A DNA stretch of 35,570 nt from positions 1 through 35,570 of the forward strand of contig NZ_QBKR01000031.1 of NCBI RefSeq assembly GCF_003054245.1, given 5' to 3'. Of this stretch, positions 1 to 7,785 are shown piece after piece. Both the position numbers and the translations under genes were made by a program. Position 1 is the stretch's first letter. Every line of letters begins with the position of its first letter. The DNA is from Melghirimyces profundicolus (lineage in GTDB: Bacteria; Bacillota; Bacilli; Thermoactinomycetales; DSM-45169). Under the pieces are notes generated by a model. It was not told where the DNA came from and ran no database searches. It saw nothing but the letters and a program-made list of their open reading frames with translations.

Positions 1-139
1 GTGAAGCGACCCCCGGCGAGACTTGTGCTCTGTGAGTGCATAGCGAGACCGGGGAGTGAAGCGACCCCCGGCGAGACTTGTGCTCTGTGAGTGCAACCGG
101 AGCAGCTTCGGGTAAATGCCGCCGTTCACTTTTTCACAA
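1..139 (+). repeat. Dispersed repeat, copy 1 (left end outside the window)
   Basis: This is the right part of a repeat that recurs at 23641-23902 and 35221-35342. A 40-bp segment at 1-40 is repeated exactly at 56-95, giving a 55-bp tandem period seen only in this copy. The shared 3' core contains ACTTGTGCTCTGTGAGTGCA (21-40 and 76-95). The right end is a degenerate hairpin, GAGCAGC (100-106) against GCCGTTC (121-127), followed by ACTTTTT. Its loop at 107-120 resembles the loop of the other copies. It lies directly upstream of recN, so it could terminate transcription entering from the left. It may be a miniature mobile element or a structured RNA; identity unknown. Confidence 0.75.
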
Positions 140-161
140 TACTTCCAGGAGTGGGTGAGCG

Positions 162-1856
162 ATGCTGCGGGAGATTTCGATCCGTGACTTTGCGATCATC
201 GAACAGGTCCATCTGACCTTTGATCAGGGGTTTCACGTGCTGACCGGGGAAACGGGGGCGGGGAAATCCATCCTTTTTGATGCCCTCAGCCTGGTGGTTG
301 GCGGGCGCGCTTCCGCCGATTTTGTTCGCCATAACGCGAAAAAAGCGACGGTGGAAGCCCTGTTTGAGCTTCCCGGGGGGCATCCGGCCTGCGAGGTGTT
401 GGAAGAACTGGGTTTGGGATCGGATGAGGAGAACCTCCTGATCCGGAGGGATATATCTTCGAACGGAAAAAGCACTTGCCGGATCAACGGCCAGATCGTT
501 ACGCTGGCCATGTTGAAACAGGTGGGAAAACGGCTGTTGGATATTCACGGCCAGCATGAACACCAACGCCTGTTGCAGGTGGAAGAACACCTCCGTTGGC
601 TGGATGCTTTCGGGGGAAAGGAACTTCGGGACTGTTTGAACGGATACCGAAAGGTGTACGGGGAATACCGGAAGACGACCCGGGAACTGGAGCAGCTCAA
701 CGCCGACGAAAAAGAGGTGGCTCAGCGAATCGATCTTCTGACCTTTCAACGGGACGAGATCGCAGCCGCCCGGTTGACGGAGGATGAAGACCAAGAGCTT
801 GAGCAGGAACAAAGCCGCCTCGCCCATGCCGAACACCTGATGCAGAACACGGCCCATGCCTTCGAGGCCCTTTACGGCGAACGGCAGGGAGCGGAGTTGC
901 TTAACGGAGCGATCGGGAACCTGGAGGAGATTGTCCGGGTGGACGATTCCATGCAGGAAGTCCTCGAAATGGTGCAATCCGCCTATTTTCAGGTGGAAGA
1001 AGCCGCAAGGCAATTGGGAAGATATCGGGACAATCTGGAATTCGACCCGGACCGTCTCGCCCAGGTGGAAGAACGGCTTCACTTGATCGATGAACTGAAG
1101 CGAAAATACGGGGAATCCGTCCGTGAAGTCCTCGAACACGGTCAAAGAGCGGAACAGGAATTGAATCAATTGGAGCACCGGGACGAGAAGAAAGCGGAAC
1201 TGGAAGAAAAAAGGGACCGGTTGTATCAAGAGGTGAAGGCGAAGGCGGAGGCGTTGAGCCGCCTCCGCCGTCATGCCGCCGCTGCCTTGGAACGTGAAGT
1301 GGAAAAGGAACTGTCGGATTTGAATATGGGGGGAACCCGGTTCTCGGTCGCTTTTCATCAGGGTGAAGAGCCTGTCTTGACTTCCAACGGGATCGACCAG
1401 CCGGAGTTTCTCATCTCGCCCAACCGGGGAGAGCCGCTTCGTCCCCTGGTCAAGATCGCATCGGGCGGGGAATTGTCCCGGATTATGCTGGCCATCCAAA
1501 GCATCTTCTCCGAACTGGAGGGATCGGCCAACACCCTGATATTTGACGAGGTGGATACCGGGGTCAGCGGCCGGGCCGCTCAGGCGATCGCGGAAAAAAT
1601 CGCCCGCCTGGCCCGAAAGGGTCAGGTCCTTTGCGTCACTCACCTTCCCCAGGTGGCTTGCATGGCAGATGTTCACTTTTACATCTTCAAAGAAAGCGAC
1701 ACGGAGAAAACCCGTACCCGGGTGAGGCTGCTGACAGAAGAAGGGCGAACCCTGGAACTGGCTCGTATGTTGGGTGGCGTCGAAGTGACCGACACCACCC
1801 GGAACCACGCTTTGGAGATGCTGCGCCTGGCGGAAAAAACCAAAAAAGCGATGTAA
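162..1856 (+). CDS. recN: DNA repair protein RecN (SMC-like ATPase)
   Basis: RecN is an SMC-like ATPase that gathers at double-strand breaks and acts early in recombinational repair. The protein has 564 aa, close to the family's usual 550-580. The N-terminus carries the Walker A motif GETGAGKS at residues 29-36. Two long Glu/Arg-rich coiled-coil stretches fill the middle. The C-terminal half holds the ABC signature SGGELSR near residue 434 and the Walker B region LIFDEVDTGVSG near 460. The ATG at 162 follows AGGAG at 147-151 with good spacing, and its N-terminus aligns with known RecN starts. It precedes spoIVB and spo0A as in Bacillus. A long reverse-strand frame over the gene is a codon-bias shadow. 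Confidence 0.97.
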   Translation: MLREISIRDFAIIEQVHLTFDQGFHVLTGETGAGKSILFDALSLVVGGRASADFVRHNAKKATVEALFELPGGHPACEVLEELGLGSDEENLLIRRDISSNGKSTCRINGQIVTLAMLKQVGKRLLDIHGQHEHQRLLQVEEHLRWLDAFGGKELRDCLNGYRKVYGEYRKTTRELEQLNADEKEVAQRIDLLTFQRDEIAAARLTEDEDQELEQEQSRLAHAEHLMQNTAHAFEALYGERQGAELLNGAIGNLEEIVRVDDSMQEVLEMVQSAYFQVEEAARQLGRYRDNLEFDPDRLAQVEERLHLIDELKRKYGESVREVLEHGQRAEQELNQLEHRDEKKAELEEKRDRLYQEVKAKAEALSRLRRHAAAALEREVEKELSDLNMGGTRFSVAFHQGEEPVLTSNGIDQPEFLISPNRGEPLRPLVKIASGGELSRIMLAIQSIFSELEGSANTLIFDEVDTGVSGRAAQAIAEKIARLARKGQVLCVTHLPQVACMADVHFYIFKESDTEKTRTRVRLLTEEGRTLELARMLGGVEVTDTTRNHALEMLRLAEKTKKAM

Positions 1857-1863
1857 GAAAAAC

Positions 1864-1888
1864 CCCTGGCTTAAAGTCAGGGTTTTTT
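1864..1888 (+). terminator. Rho-independent terminator of recN
   Basis: Stem CCCTGGC (1864-1870) pairs with GTCAGGG (1876-1882), with one G-T wobble and a 5-nt loop, followed by six T. It starts 8 bases after the recN stop. Confidence 0.8.
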
Positions 1889-1919
1889 ACTTGAGATGCG
1901 GGACGGCAATCAAGGAATG

Positions 1920-1936
1920 ATTTATGTGACATAAAT
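1920..1936. promoter_or_regulatory. Perfect 17-bp palindrome upstream of spoIVB
   Basis: ATTTATGTGACATAAAT is perfectly symmetric around its central G. It sits in the recN-spoIVB gap, 81 bp before the spoIVB start. The shape suits a dimeric repressor or activator site. I cannot assign a regulator: it does not match the Fur/PerR, Rex or CodY consensus well. I found no convincing sigma-G promoter nearby. Confidence 0.45.
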
Positions 1937-2016
1937 GGTTTCGGGCGCGGAAACCTTAACAGTACGATGGAGACATCGAGGTGGAGGTGTAGGCAGGAAG
2001 CAGGAGAGTGAAGTTC

Positions 2017-3304
2017 GTGGGGCACAAAAAAAGAGCAAAGAAATGGGCAGGCATGTTTTTGGTCTTATTATTGGTGCTGGGCGGATGCAGCACACCGTTT
2101 CGTCAGTTGATGGCCCTTCCCTCGGAAATGCGTTTGTTCTCGGGTAATCTGAAGGAATTCCGGTTGGGGCTTCCGGCCACGGCCACTGTTTCCGTCGCCA
2201 ACCCCGGCGTGTTGTCGGTCAACGGGGCCAGTGAATCTCCCGTGAACATCCATTTGAACCGGCCGTTTACACTATTGTCCCACCATCTGGGGCAGACTCA
2301 ATTGACCTTGCGATTGTTCGGCAAGCTGCCCCTGAAGAGGATGAGTGTCAAGGTTTTGCCCGATATCAAAGTCATCCCCGGGGGCCAGTCCATCGGGGTG
2401 AAATTAAAATCCGAAGGCGTATTGGTGGTGGGGCACCACAAAGTCGGAACAGGTGAGGCTTCTCCGGGGGCCATAGCGGATATCCGCGTGGGCGACTACA
2501 TTTTGAAGATGGACGGACGACCGGTTGACGGCGTACCGTCAGTTGCCCGGGCGGTTAAAAAAGCCGGAGATGAAAAAAGGCCGGTAAGGACGGTGATTCG
2601 ACGGGGAGAAAAGAAGAAAACCGTGCTTCTGAAACCTGCCAAGGATCTGAACGGCGATGTATACCGCATCGGGCTTTATGTTCGGGATTCCGCAGCGGGG
2701 GTGGGCACCCTGACTTTTTACGATCCGGAAAAAGGGTTGTATGGGGCGCTCGGACATGTCATCACCGATATCGACACCGGCCAGCCGATCCGGGTCGGAG
2801 GTGGAGACGTGGTACAATCCAGCGTGACATCCATCCAAAAAGGTCAAACAGGTGAACCGGGAGAGAAACGGGCGATTATCTTCCGGGAAAACCAAAACCT
2901 TGGCATCATTCGGCACAATACCCAGTTTGGTATCTTCGGAACGATAAAAGAACAACCGAAGATGGGTAAGGTTCATCAAGCGATTCCCGTCGGATTGGCC
3001 GAAGAGGTCAAAGAAGGACCCGCCCAGATTCTTACCGTGGTGGAAGGACAAAAGGTGGAACGGTACGACATTGAAATCGTCCATCTCATTCACCAAAAAT
3101 TTCCCGCAACCAAAGGCATGATCATCAAAGTCACCGATCCCCGGTTACTCAACAAAACCGGAGGAATCGTTCAGGGGATGAGCGGGAGCCCCATTATACA
3201 AGAAGGAAAACTGGTGGGGGCCGTCACTCATGTTTTTGTCAATGACCCCACTTCCGGCTACGGCACCTATATCGAATGGATGTTGAAAGATGCGGGCATT
3301 TTGA
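2017..3304 (+). CDS. spoIVB: SpoIVB serine protease (sporulation), 3' end shifted into the spo0A frame
   Basis: SpoIVB is secreted from the forespore and triggers pro-sigma-K processing by cleaving SpoIVFA. The GTG at 2017 is preferred because AGGAG (2002-2006) is well spaced; a GTG at 2008 is too close. The protein has a basic N-terminus, a hydrophobic segment ending in a lipobox-like LGGC, a PDZ domain, and the S55 protease domain with His247 (LGHVITD) and Ser389 (GMSGSP). As sequenced the frame has no stop and runs on into spo0A. Removing one T from the TTTT run at 3299-3302 gives ...DAGI followed by TGA (3302-3304), a protein of about 428 aa, close to the B. subtilis length from memory. 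A homopolymer indel is therefore the likeliest reading, and the end given here assumes it. Confidence 0.85.
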
Positions 3305-3337
3305 AAACAGCGGGGATCCATCCCGCTGTTTATTTTT
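3305..3337 (+). terminator. Rho-independent terminator between spoIVB and spo0A
   Basis: AAACAGCGGG (3305-3314) and CCCGCTGTTT (3322-3331) form a perfect 10-bp stem with a 7-nt loop, followed by ATTTTT. It begins immediately after the inferred spoIVB stop, yet lies inside the apparent continuous spoIVB-spo0A frame. That argues the two genes are normally separate. Confidence 0.85.
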
Positions 3338-3389
3338 GTCAACTTCAAAAGAAGGAATGGCCCCTTTTCTTGTCGAAGCCTTGGATAAT
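3335..3389 (+). promoter_or_regulatory. Probable spo0A promoter with 0A box
   Basis: TTGTCGAA at 3370-3377 contains the Spo0A recognition core TGTCGAA, and TTTGTCAAC at 3335-3343 is a weaker match. A sigma-H-like pair can be drawn: GAAGGAATG (3351-3359), 12 bp, then GTCGAAGCC (3372-3380). GATAAT at 3384-3389 could be a sigma-A -10. B. subtilis spo0A has both sigma-A and sigma-H promoters with 0A boxes here, so the arrangement is expected. The exact start site is not decidable by eye. Confidence 0.5.
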
Positions 3390-3426
3390 ACCCAAAAGGT
3401 TGAATCAGATGAGGGAGGGGCCGGTT

Positions 3427-4203
3427 TTGGAGAAGATGCGTGTGATTTTGGCCGACGACAACCGCGAGTTTGCCGATCTTTTAAAAGAACATCTCGACTC
3501 CCAGAAAGATATTGAAGTGATCGGAATGGCATACAACGGCCGTGACGTGATGGAACTGCTGGATCGGGAACAACCGGACGTTTTGGTTTTGGATATTATC
3601 ATGCCTCACCTCGATGGTCTGGGTGTGCTGGAAAAATTGAACGTTCGCCCGGGGCCGATGCCCAAAATCATCATGCTGACCGCTTTCGGACAGGAAAACA
3701 TCACCCAACGGGCGGTGGAGCTGGGCGCCGCTTATTACATACTCAAACCCTTTGACATGGACGTCCTGACCGATCGGATCCGGCAAATGCAAGGGCGGCC
3801 GGTTACTTCCGGCCAGGGCAAAGCCGCCTCAACGGGAGGATCCCGGTCGGAGAATCTGGACGCCCACATCACCAACGTTATTCATGAAATCGGCGTACCC
3901 GCTCACATCAAGGGATATCTCTACCTTCGGGAAGCCATCACCATGGTGTATAACGAGGTGGAACTGCTCGGGGCCATCACCAAAACGCTGTATCCCCGGA
4001 TCGCCGAAAAGTACAACACGACTCCCAGCCGCGTGGAACGGGCCATCCGCCATGCCATCGAAGTGGCATGGAGCCGCGGAAATATGGAGTCCATCCGAAA
4101 GTTGTTCGGTTACACCATCAATGTGAGCAAAGCCAAACCCACCAACTCCGAATTCATCGCCATGGTGGCCGACAAACTCCGGATCGAGCACAAAGTCGGC
4201 TGA
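3427..4203 (+). CDS. spo0A: Sporulation master response regulator Spo0A
   Basis: Spo0A is the phosphorelay response regulator that commits the cell to sporulation by binding 0A boxes. The start is taken as TTG at 3427 after AGGGAGG (3412-3418). This gives 258 aa and an N-terminus ([14 protein letters not shown]) colinear with B. subtilis Spo0A, placing the phosphoacceptor in VLVLDIIMP at Asp56, its known position. Asp10/Asp11 form the acidic pocket, and Lys in ILKPFD is the conserved receiver lysine. The C-terminal DNA-binding domain is near-identical to the family ([54 protein letters not shown]). The frame is open upstream into spoIVB, which I read as an indel and not a functional fusion. 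Confidence 0.96.
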   Translation: MEKMRVILADDNREFADLLKEHLDSQKDIEVIGMAYNGRDVMELLDREQPDVLVLDIIMPHLDGLGVLEKLNVRPGPMPKIIMLTAFGQENITQRAVELGAAYYILKPFDMDVLTDRIRQMQGRPVTSGQGKAASTGGSRSENLDAHITNVIHEIGVPAHIKGYLYLREAITMVYNEVELLGAITKTLYPRIAEKYNTTPSRVERAIRHAIEVAWSRGNMESIRKLFGYTINVSKAKPTNSEFIAMVADKLRIEHKVG

Positions 4204-4219
4204 GGTGAGTCCGGTTTAT

Positions 4220-4252
4220 CATCCCCTGTGATCAAGGGGATGTTATTTTTTT
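4220..4252 (+). terminator. Rho-independent terminator of spo0A
   Basis: CATCCCCT (4220-4227) pairs with AGGGGATG (4235-4242) around a 7-nt loop, followed by TTATTTTTTT. It starts 17 bases after the spo0A stop. Confidence 0.85.
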
Positions 4253-4418
4253 GAGGAAATTTGACGTGGATATCGGATGACCCATACGGAAAATGAAACG
4301 GATTCGCAAAACCGGAAAACCGTGTTCACCCTCACTTTGGAACCCATGCCGGCGTATGAGGCGGGGGCAAGACTCCCATACTAAAAACAGCCATACTGGA
4401 GACAAAGGAGTCCGCCGG

Positions 4419-5594
4419 ATGATTCACCGGTCTATCTCTTCCCGAAAACGGATCTGCCACGGCACTGCGGCGGTGGATTCCAAAACGAAACGCCTGATTC
4501 ACCGGATCCGCCCGGGTCAGATTGCGGTGATCAACCATGTCGATCTGGATGAAGTGGCGGCGGAGGCCTTGATCAAAAGCCGTGTGAAAGGGGTGGTGAA
4601 CGCAGCCCTTTCCATTGGGGGAAGCTATCCGACCAGGGGCCCTGGACGGCTGCTTCAGGCGGGAATCCCACTCTTGGACGGAGTGGGGGAAGAGGTGATG
4701 GAGTGGGTGAACGAGGGGGACCCGCTTTGTCTTGACGGAAACCGTCTCTATCGGAAACGGTCGGGAGGGCCCTGGACGGAAGTCGCTTCCGGATGCCGGA
4801 TGACGCGGGAGATCTGGCTGGAAAGAATGAAGGAGGCGGCGAAAAACTTTGAAGGAACCCTCGATTCCTTTGTCGATAATACCCTCCGTTATGCCGACCG
4901 GGAACGACCGATGCTGAACCGTCCCTTGCCCGTTCCCGTTCTCACGACTCCCATCCGGGGAAAGAATGCGGTGGTGGTCGTAAGGGGAGGAGGACATGAA
5001 GAGGACCTTGGAGCGGTCCGTTCTTTTGTGCGTGAGCGGAATCCCGTTTTGTTCGGAGTGGACGGAGGAGCCGACGCTCTTCTGGAACAAGGGTTTCAAC
5101 CGGATATCATCCTGGGAGATATGGATTCAGTGACGGACCGGGCCCTGATGTCGGGAGCGGAACTCATCGTCCACGCTTATCCGGACGGCCGGGCACCGGG
5201 TTTAAAACGGGTGGAGTGTCTGGGGCTGACGGCCCATGTCCTTCCTTACCCGGGAACCAGTGAAGACGTGGCCATGCTGTTGGCCCATCAAAAAGGGGCC
5301 GAACGGATTGTCATGCTCGGCTCTCATTCCAATACGGTGGATTTTCTCGAAAAAGGAAGGAAAGGAATGGCCAGCACTCTGCTGGCCAGGATGAAAGTGG
5401 GTCCCCGCCTGGTGGATGCTAAAGGAGTCAGCTACTTGTACAGCGGAAGTGAACGACCGGTCACCGGGGGTCTGCTGGTCCTTTTGTCCGCTTCCACCGT
5501 TCCCGTGGTTGCCTATGCCTCGGTCAACCCCCGGTTTGTTCAAGTGGTCAAACTGCTTTGGTTGAATCTCAAAATATTTTTCTCCTGGGTGTGA
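4419..5594 (+). CDS. steA: SteA-like protein (COG4825, thiamine-pyrophosphokinase-like fold, C-terminal membrane anchor)
   Basis: The ATG at 4419 follows AAGGAG (4405-4410) with 8-nt spacing; an in-frame upstream ATG has no such site. The 391-aa protein has an N-terminal domain and a central domain with the TPK-like motif GDMDSV (ILGDMDSVTDRA), preceded by FGVDGGADALL. Near the C-terminus are hydrophobic stretches (GGLLVLLSASTVPVVAYA and LLWLNLKIFF) suggesting membrane attachment. This matches SteA of corynebacteria, which with SteB localises to the cytokinetic ring and influences cell separation. Mycobacteria also have recN-steA-mctB in order. The next gene encodes the SteB-like partner 4 bp downstream. 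A function at the septum is inferred from that family; the small molecule bound, if any, is unknown. Confidence 0.8.
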   Translation: MIHRSISSRKRICHGTAAVDSKTKRLIHRIRPGQIAVINHVDLDEVAAEALIKSRVKGVVNAALSIGGSYPTRGPGRLLQAGIPLLDGVGEEVMEWVNEGDPLCLDGNRLYRKRSGGPWTEVASGCRMTREIWLERMKEAAKNFEGTLDSFVDNTLRYADRERPMLNRPLPVPVLTTPIRGKNAVVVVRGGGHEEDLGAVRSFVRERNPVLFGVDGGADALLEQGFQPDIILGDMDSVTDRALMSGAELIVHAYPDGRAPGLKRVECLGLTAHVLPYPGTSEDVAMLLAHQKGAERIVMLGSHSNTVDFLEKGRKGMASTLLARMKVGPRLVDAKGVSYLYSGSERPVTGGLLVLLSASTVPVVAYASVNPRFVQVVKLLWLNLKIFFSWV

Positions 5595-5598
5595 TGCC

Positions 5599-6240
5599 AT
5601 GATTTCGACCCGCATGTTTCTCATTTGGATCAGCGCCGTCTTCCTTTCCTTGGGGATCGGGATTCTGCTCGGGGGGATCGGGGGTCAGCCCTGGCTCAAA
5701 CAGATGGAACGGGACCTGGTGGGCCGTCTGGAAGCGAGAATCGATCAGGCGTCCACGGAAAGCGGACAATTACGCAAAACCCTCCAACAACAGGAGCGGC
5801 GGATGCAACGTTTGAAAAAACAAAACGAATCCCTGTTTCATGAAGCGGTCCGCGGCCGGTTGAAAGGACGGCATGTTTTGGTTTTCGGCGGATCGGAACG
5901 GGAAGCCGAAGAGCTGGAACAGGCCATCCGAATGGCGGATGGAACGGCGGACCGCCCGACCCGTTTCCCGGCACTTCCAAATCGGTACGATGCCATCATC
6001 CTGTTGAATGATCCCCTCCTGAAAAACCCCCGGCTGAAAGGCATGGCAAAGGAGATCCGGATGTCTTATACGGGTCCCCTGATCCTTAAGAGGACCCGGT
6101 CGGATCAGCCGGTTTTCGCCGAAGCGGGGAGGAGACTCTATTTCTTCCGCGGGCCGTTTATGGGGGAACCCGTGCAAACCTCTCAACTGATCGATCTGAT
6201 CGAAAACGTGACCAACCCGGGAAGTGAGGCGGCATCATGA
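5599..6240 (+). CDS. steB: SteB/MctB-like membrane-anchored coiled-coil protein ('copper transporter' family)
   Basis: The 213-aa protein has one N-terminal transmembrane helix (MFLIWISAVFLSLGIGILLG, from residue 6). A coiled coil rich in Gln/Arg/Glu follows at about residues 35-80, then a Rossmann-like globular domain beginning GRHVLVFGG. This is the architecture of SteB/MctB, annotated in databases as copper transporter but shown in corynebacteria to work with SteA at division. The family name should not be read as evidence for copper transport here. It starts 4 bp after steA, and its stop overlaps the next start (ATGA), so it is translationally coupled on both sides. The soluble domain should face outward if the helix is an uncleaved anchor. 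Confidence 0.72.
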   Translation: MISTRMFLIWISAVFLSLGIGILLGGIGGQPWLKQMERDLVGRLEARIDQASTESGQLRKTLQQQERRMQRLKKQNESLFHEAVRGRLKGRHVLVFGGSEREAEELEQAIRMADGTADRPTRFPALPNRYDAIILLNDPLLKNPRLKGMAKEIRMSYTGPLILKRTRSDQPVFAEAGRRLYFFRGPFMGEPVQTSQLIDLIENVTNPGSEAAS

Positions 6241-6920
6241 AAAAAAAAGCGGTTGTCAGTGCGGTGGTTCCCGCTTACAACGAAGAACAAAGGATCGGCT
6301 CGACATTGAAGGCACTCCGGCGGATTCGGGAAGTGGACGAAATTATCGTGGTGGATGACGGCAGCAAGGATACGACGGCCCAACAAGCCCGGCGGTATGC
6401 GGACTGCGTCGTCTCCCTCCCGCGCAATGTCGGCAAAGGGGAGGCGATCAACCAAGGGGTGAATTATGCGACGGGTACCGTTTTTCTCTTCATCGACGCC
6501 GACCTGAAGGAACACGCCCGGTTATGCGGGGCCCTGCTGGAACCGGTGTTGAAGGGAGAGAGCGATATGACCATCGCCCGCTTTCCCGCTTCACAAAAGA
6601 AAGGCGGGTTCGGGCTGGTGAAGGGGCTGGCCCGCTCGGGCGTCCGGTGCTTGACCGGATACCACCTGGAAGCCGTGTTATCGGGGCAACGGGCGGTGAC
6701 CAGGGAGTTGATGACCCACATCGGCCGTGCATTTCCAGGGTTCGGGGTGGAAGTGGGAATGACGGTTCGGGCCCTTAAGAACGGATATTCGGTCAAAGAG
6801 ATCCCCTTGCCGATGAACCACCGGGAGACGGGTCGGGACCTGAAGGGCTTTCTCCACCGGGGAAAACAGTTCGTTTCCATATTGAAAACCTTGATCCATC
6901 TCTGGAGGCAACCGGCGTGA
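6237..6920 (+). CDS. Family 2 glycosyltransferase (GT-A fold)
   Basis: The 227-aa protein begins with the GT2 signature VVPAYNEEQRI and continues with IIVVDDGSKDTT, PRNVGKGEAINQG and the metal/nucleotide motif FLFIDADL. These fit the DPM1/glucosyl-3-phosphoglycerate synthase-like branch. The acceptor loop contains GYHLEAVLSGQRAVTREL, as in polyprenyl-phosphate or small-acceptor transferases. No transmembrane helix is evident, so it is likely cytoplasmic at the membrane face. It overlaps steB by 4 nt and the MraY-like gene by 4 nt. The context implies it acts on the product of, or the same lipid carrier as, the next enzyme. Donor and acceptor cannot be told from sequence. Confidence 0.85.
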   Translation: MKKKAVVSAVVPAYNEEQRIGSTLKALRRIREVDEIIVVDDGSKDTTAQQARRYADCVVSLPRNVGKGEAINQGVNYATGTVFLFIDADLKEHARLCGALLEPVLKGESDMTIARFPASQKKGGFGLVKGLARSGVRCLTGYHLEAVLSGQRAVTRELMTHIGRAFPGFGVEVGMTVRALKNGYSVKEIPLPMNHRETGRDLKGFLHRGKQFVSILKTLIHLWRQPA

Positions 6921-7759
6921 TCACTTTTCTTTCGATCATCGTGCTGCTCATTTCCTATCTGACGGGGAGATGGACCCTGGATACCGGAAGGGAATTTCTT
7001 CTTCATGCCGGTGTGACCGCCGTCAACTACAAAGGGGAAAAAATTGCGACTTCCTATGGCGGTTTTTTGGCAGTGGTTTTTCTGATGCTGGATGCTGTGG
7101 TACTGGGGCTGGCTCAATGGATCCCCTTGTTTTCGTATTCGTTGTTTGCTGCAACGCTCGCGGCTTCGATCACGGTCGTTTTTCTCGGATGGCTGGATGA
7201 TACGATGGGAAACCACCGGGATAAAGGTTTTGCCGGACATTTTCGGACGCTTTGGAAAGAAGGCCGATTCACCACCGGGTTTCTGAAGGCGGCGGGAGGT
7301 GGAGTGGCGGCAGTGGTTGCGGCTGCCGTGACGTCCGGTGGAAGAGGGGAAGTCTGGCTGATGCACACCCTGTTGATCGGATTAATGACCAACTGGGTCA
7401 ATCTGCTGGATCTCCGGCCGGGGAGAGCCTTGAAATTTTATCTGGTGGCGGGGGCGGCTTTGTTCCTGGTCGGGTTGGGGCGGGGGGAAACCCTCTTGTT
7501 CCTGCCGCTTCTGGGTTTGGCCTCGGCGGTTCTCAAAGGGGATTTATCCGCCAGATTCATGCTGGGAGACAGCGGATCCAACCTTCTGGGTATCCAACTC
7601 GGCATGTGGCTGGCTCTGGTTTCACCGTTGTGGTTGGTATTCTTATGGACGGCGCTGCTGTTGGCCGGTCATTATATCGGTGAAACGGTTTCCCTGACCC
7701 GGCTGATTGAGAAAAACCGTCTGCTCTCTTACCTGGACCGTCTGGGGAGGCTGGAATGA
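6917..7759 (+). CDS. Short MraY/WecA-like polyprenyl-phosphate sugar-1-phosphate transferase homologue
   Basis: The GTG at 6917 overlaps the previous stop; GGAGG at 6902-6906 precedes it. The 280-aa protein is a multi-span membrane protein with degenerate family motifs: GWLDDTMGN (the DD motif), NLLDLRPGRAL (in place of the usual NLxDGxDGLA) and FMLGDSGSNLLG (like FMGDxGSLxLG). True MraY and WecA have about 320-360 aa and a longer C-terminal cytoplasmic loop, so this is a shortened, diverged branch. It ends a coupled unit with SteA, SteB and a GT2, suggesting a lipid-linked glycan step tied to the septum. The altered NxxD motif leaves catalytic activity uncertain. Confidence 0.75.
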   Translation: MITFLSIIVLLISYLTGRWTLDTGREFLLHAGVTAVNYKGEKIATSYGGFLAVVFLMLDAVVLGLAQWIPLFSYSLFAATLAASITVVFLGWLDDTMGNHRDKGFAGHFRTLWKEGRFTTGFLKAAGGGVAAVVAAAVTSGGRGEVWLMHTLLIGLMTNWVNLLDLRPGRALKFYLVAGAALFLVGLGRGETLLFLPLLGLASAVLKGDLSARFMLGDSGSNLLGIQLGMWLALVSPLWLVFLWTALLLAGHYIGETVSLTRLIEKNRLLSYLDRLGRLE

Positions 7760-7760
7760 A

Positions 7761-7785
7761 AAAACCACGGGAAACCCGTGGTTTT
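7761..7785. terminator. Bidirectional terminator between convergent genes
   Basis: AAAACCACGGG (7761-7771) and CCCGTGGTTTT (7775-7785) form a perfect 11-bp stem with a 3-nt loop, with A-run on one side and T-run on the other. It sits exactly between the MraY-like gene (+) and the M24 peptidase gene (-), whose stop begins in it. Confidence 0.88.

Noticed and set aside
126-1808. 560-codon reverse-strand frame over recN
   Set aside because: It mirrors recN codon by codon in a GC-rich gene, has no family motif, and recN is certain. The same holds for the long reverse frames over lpdV (15048-16646) and bkdAA/bkdAB (16787-18469).
4277-4384. 34-codon frame starting MTHTENETDS before steA
   Set aside because: No ribosome site at a usable distance, no recognisable pattern, and it lies in the steA leader.
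5599-6240. Copper transport by the 'copper transporter' family protein
   Set aside because: One membrane helix plus coiled coil is not a transporter architecture; the SteB role fits the neighbours better.
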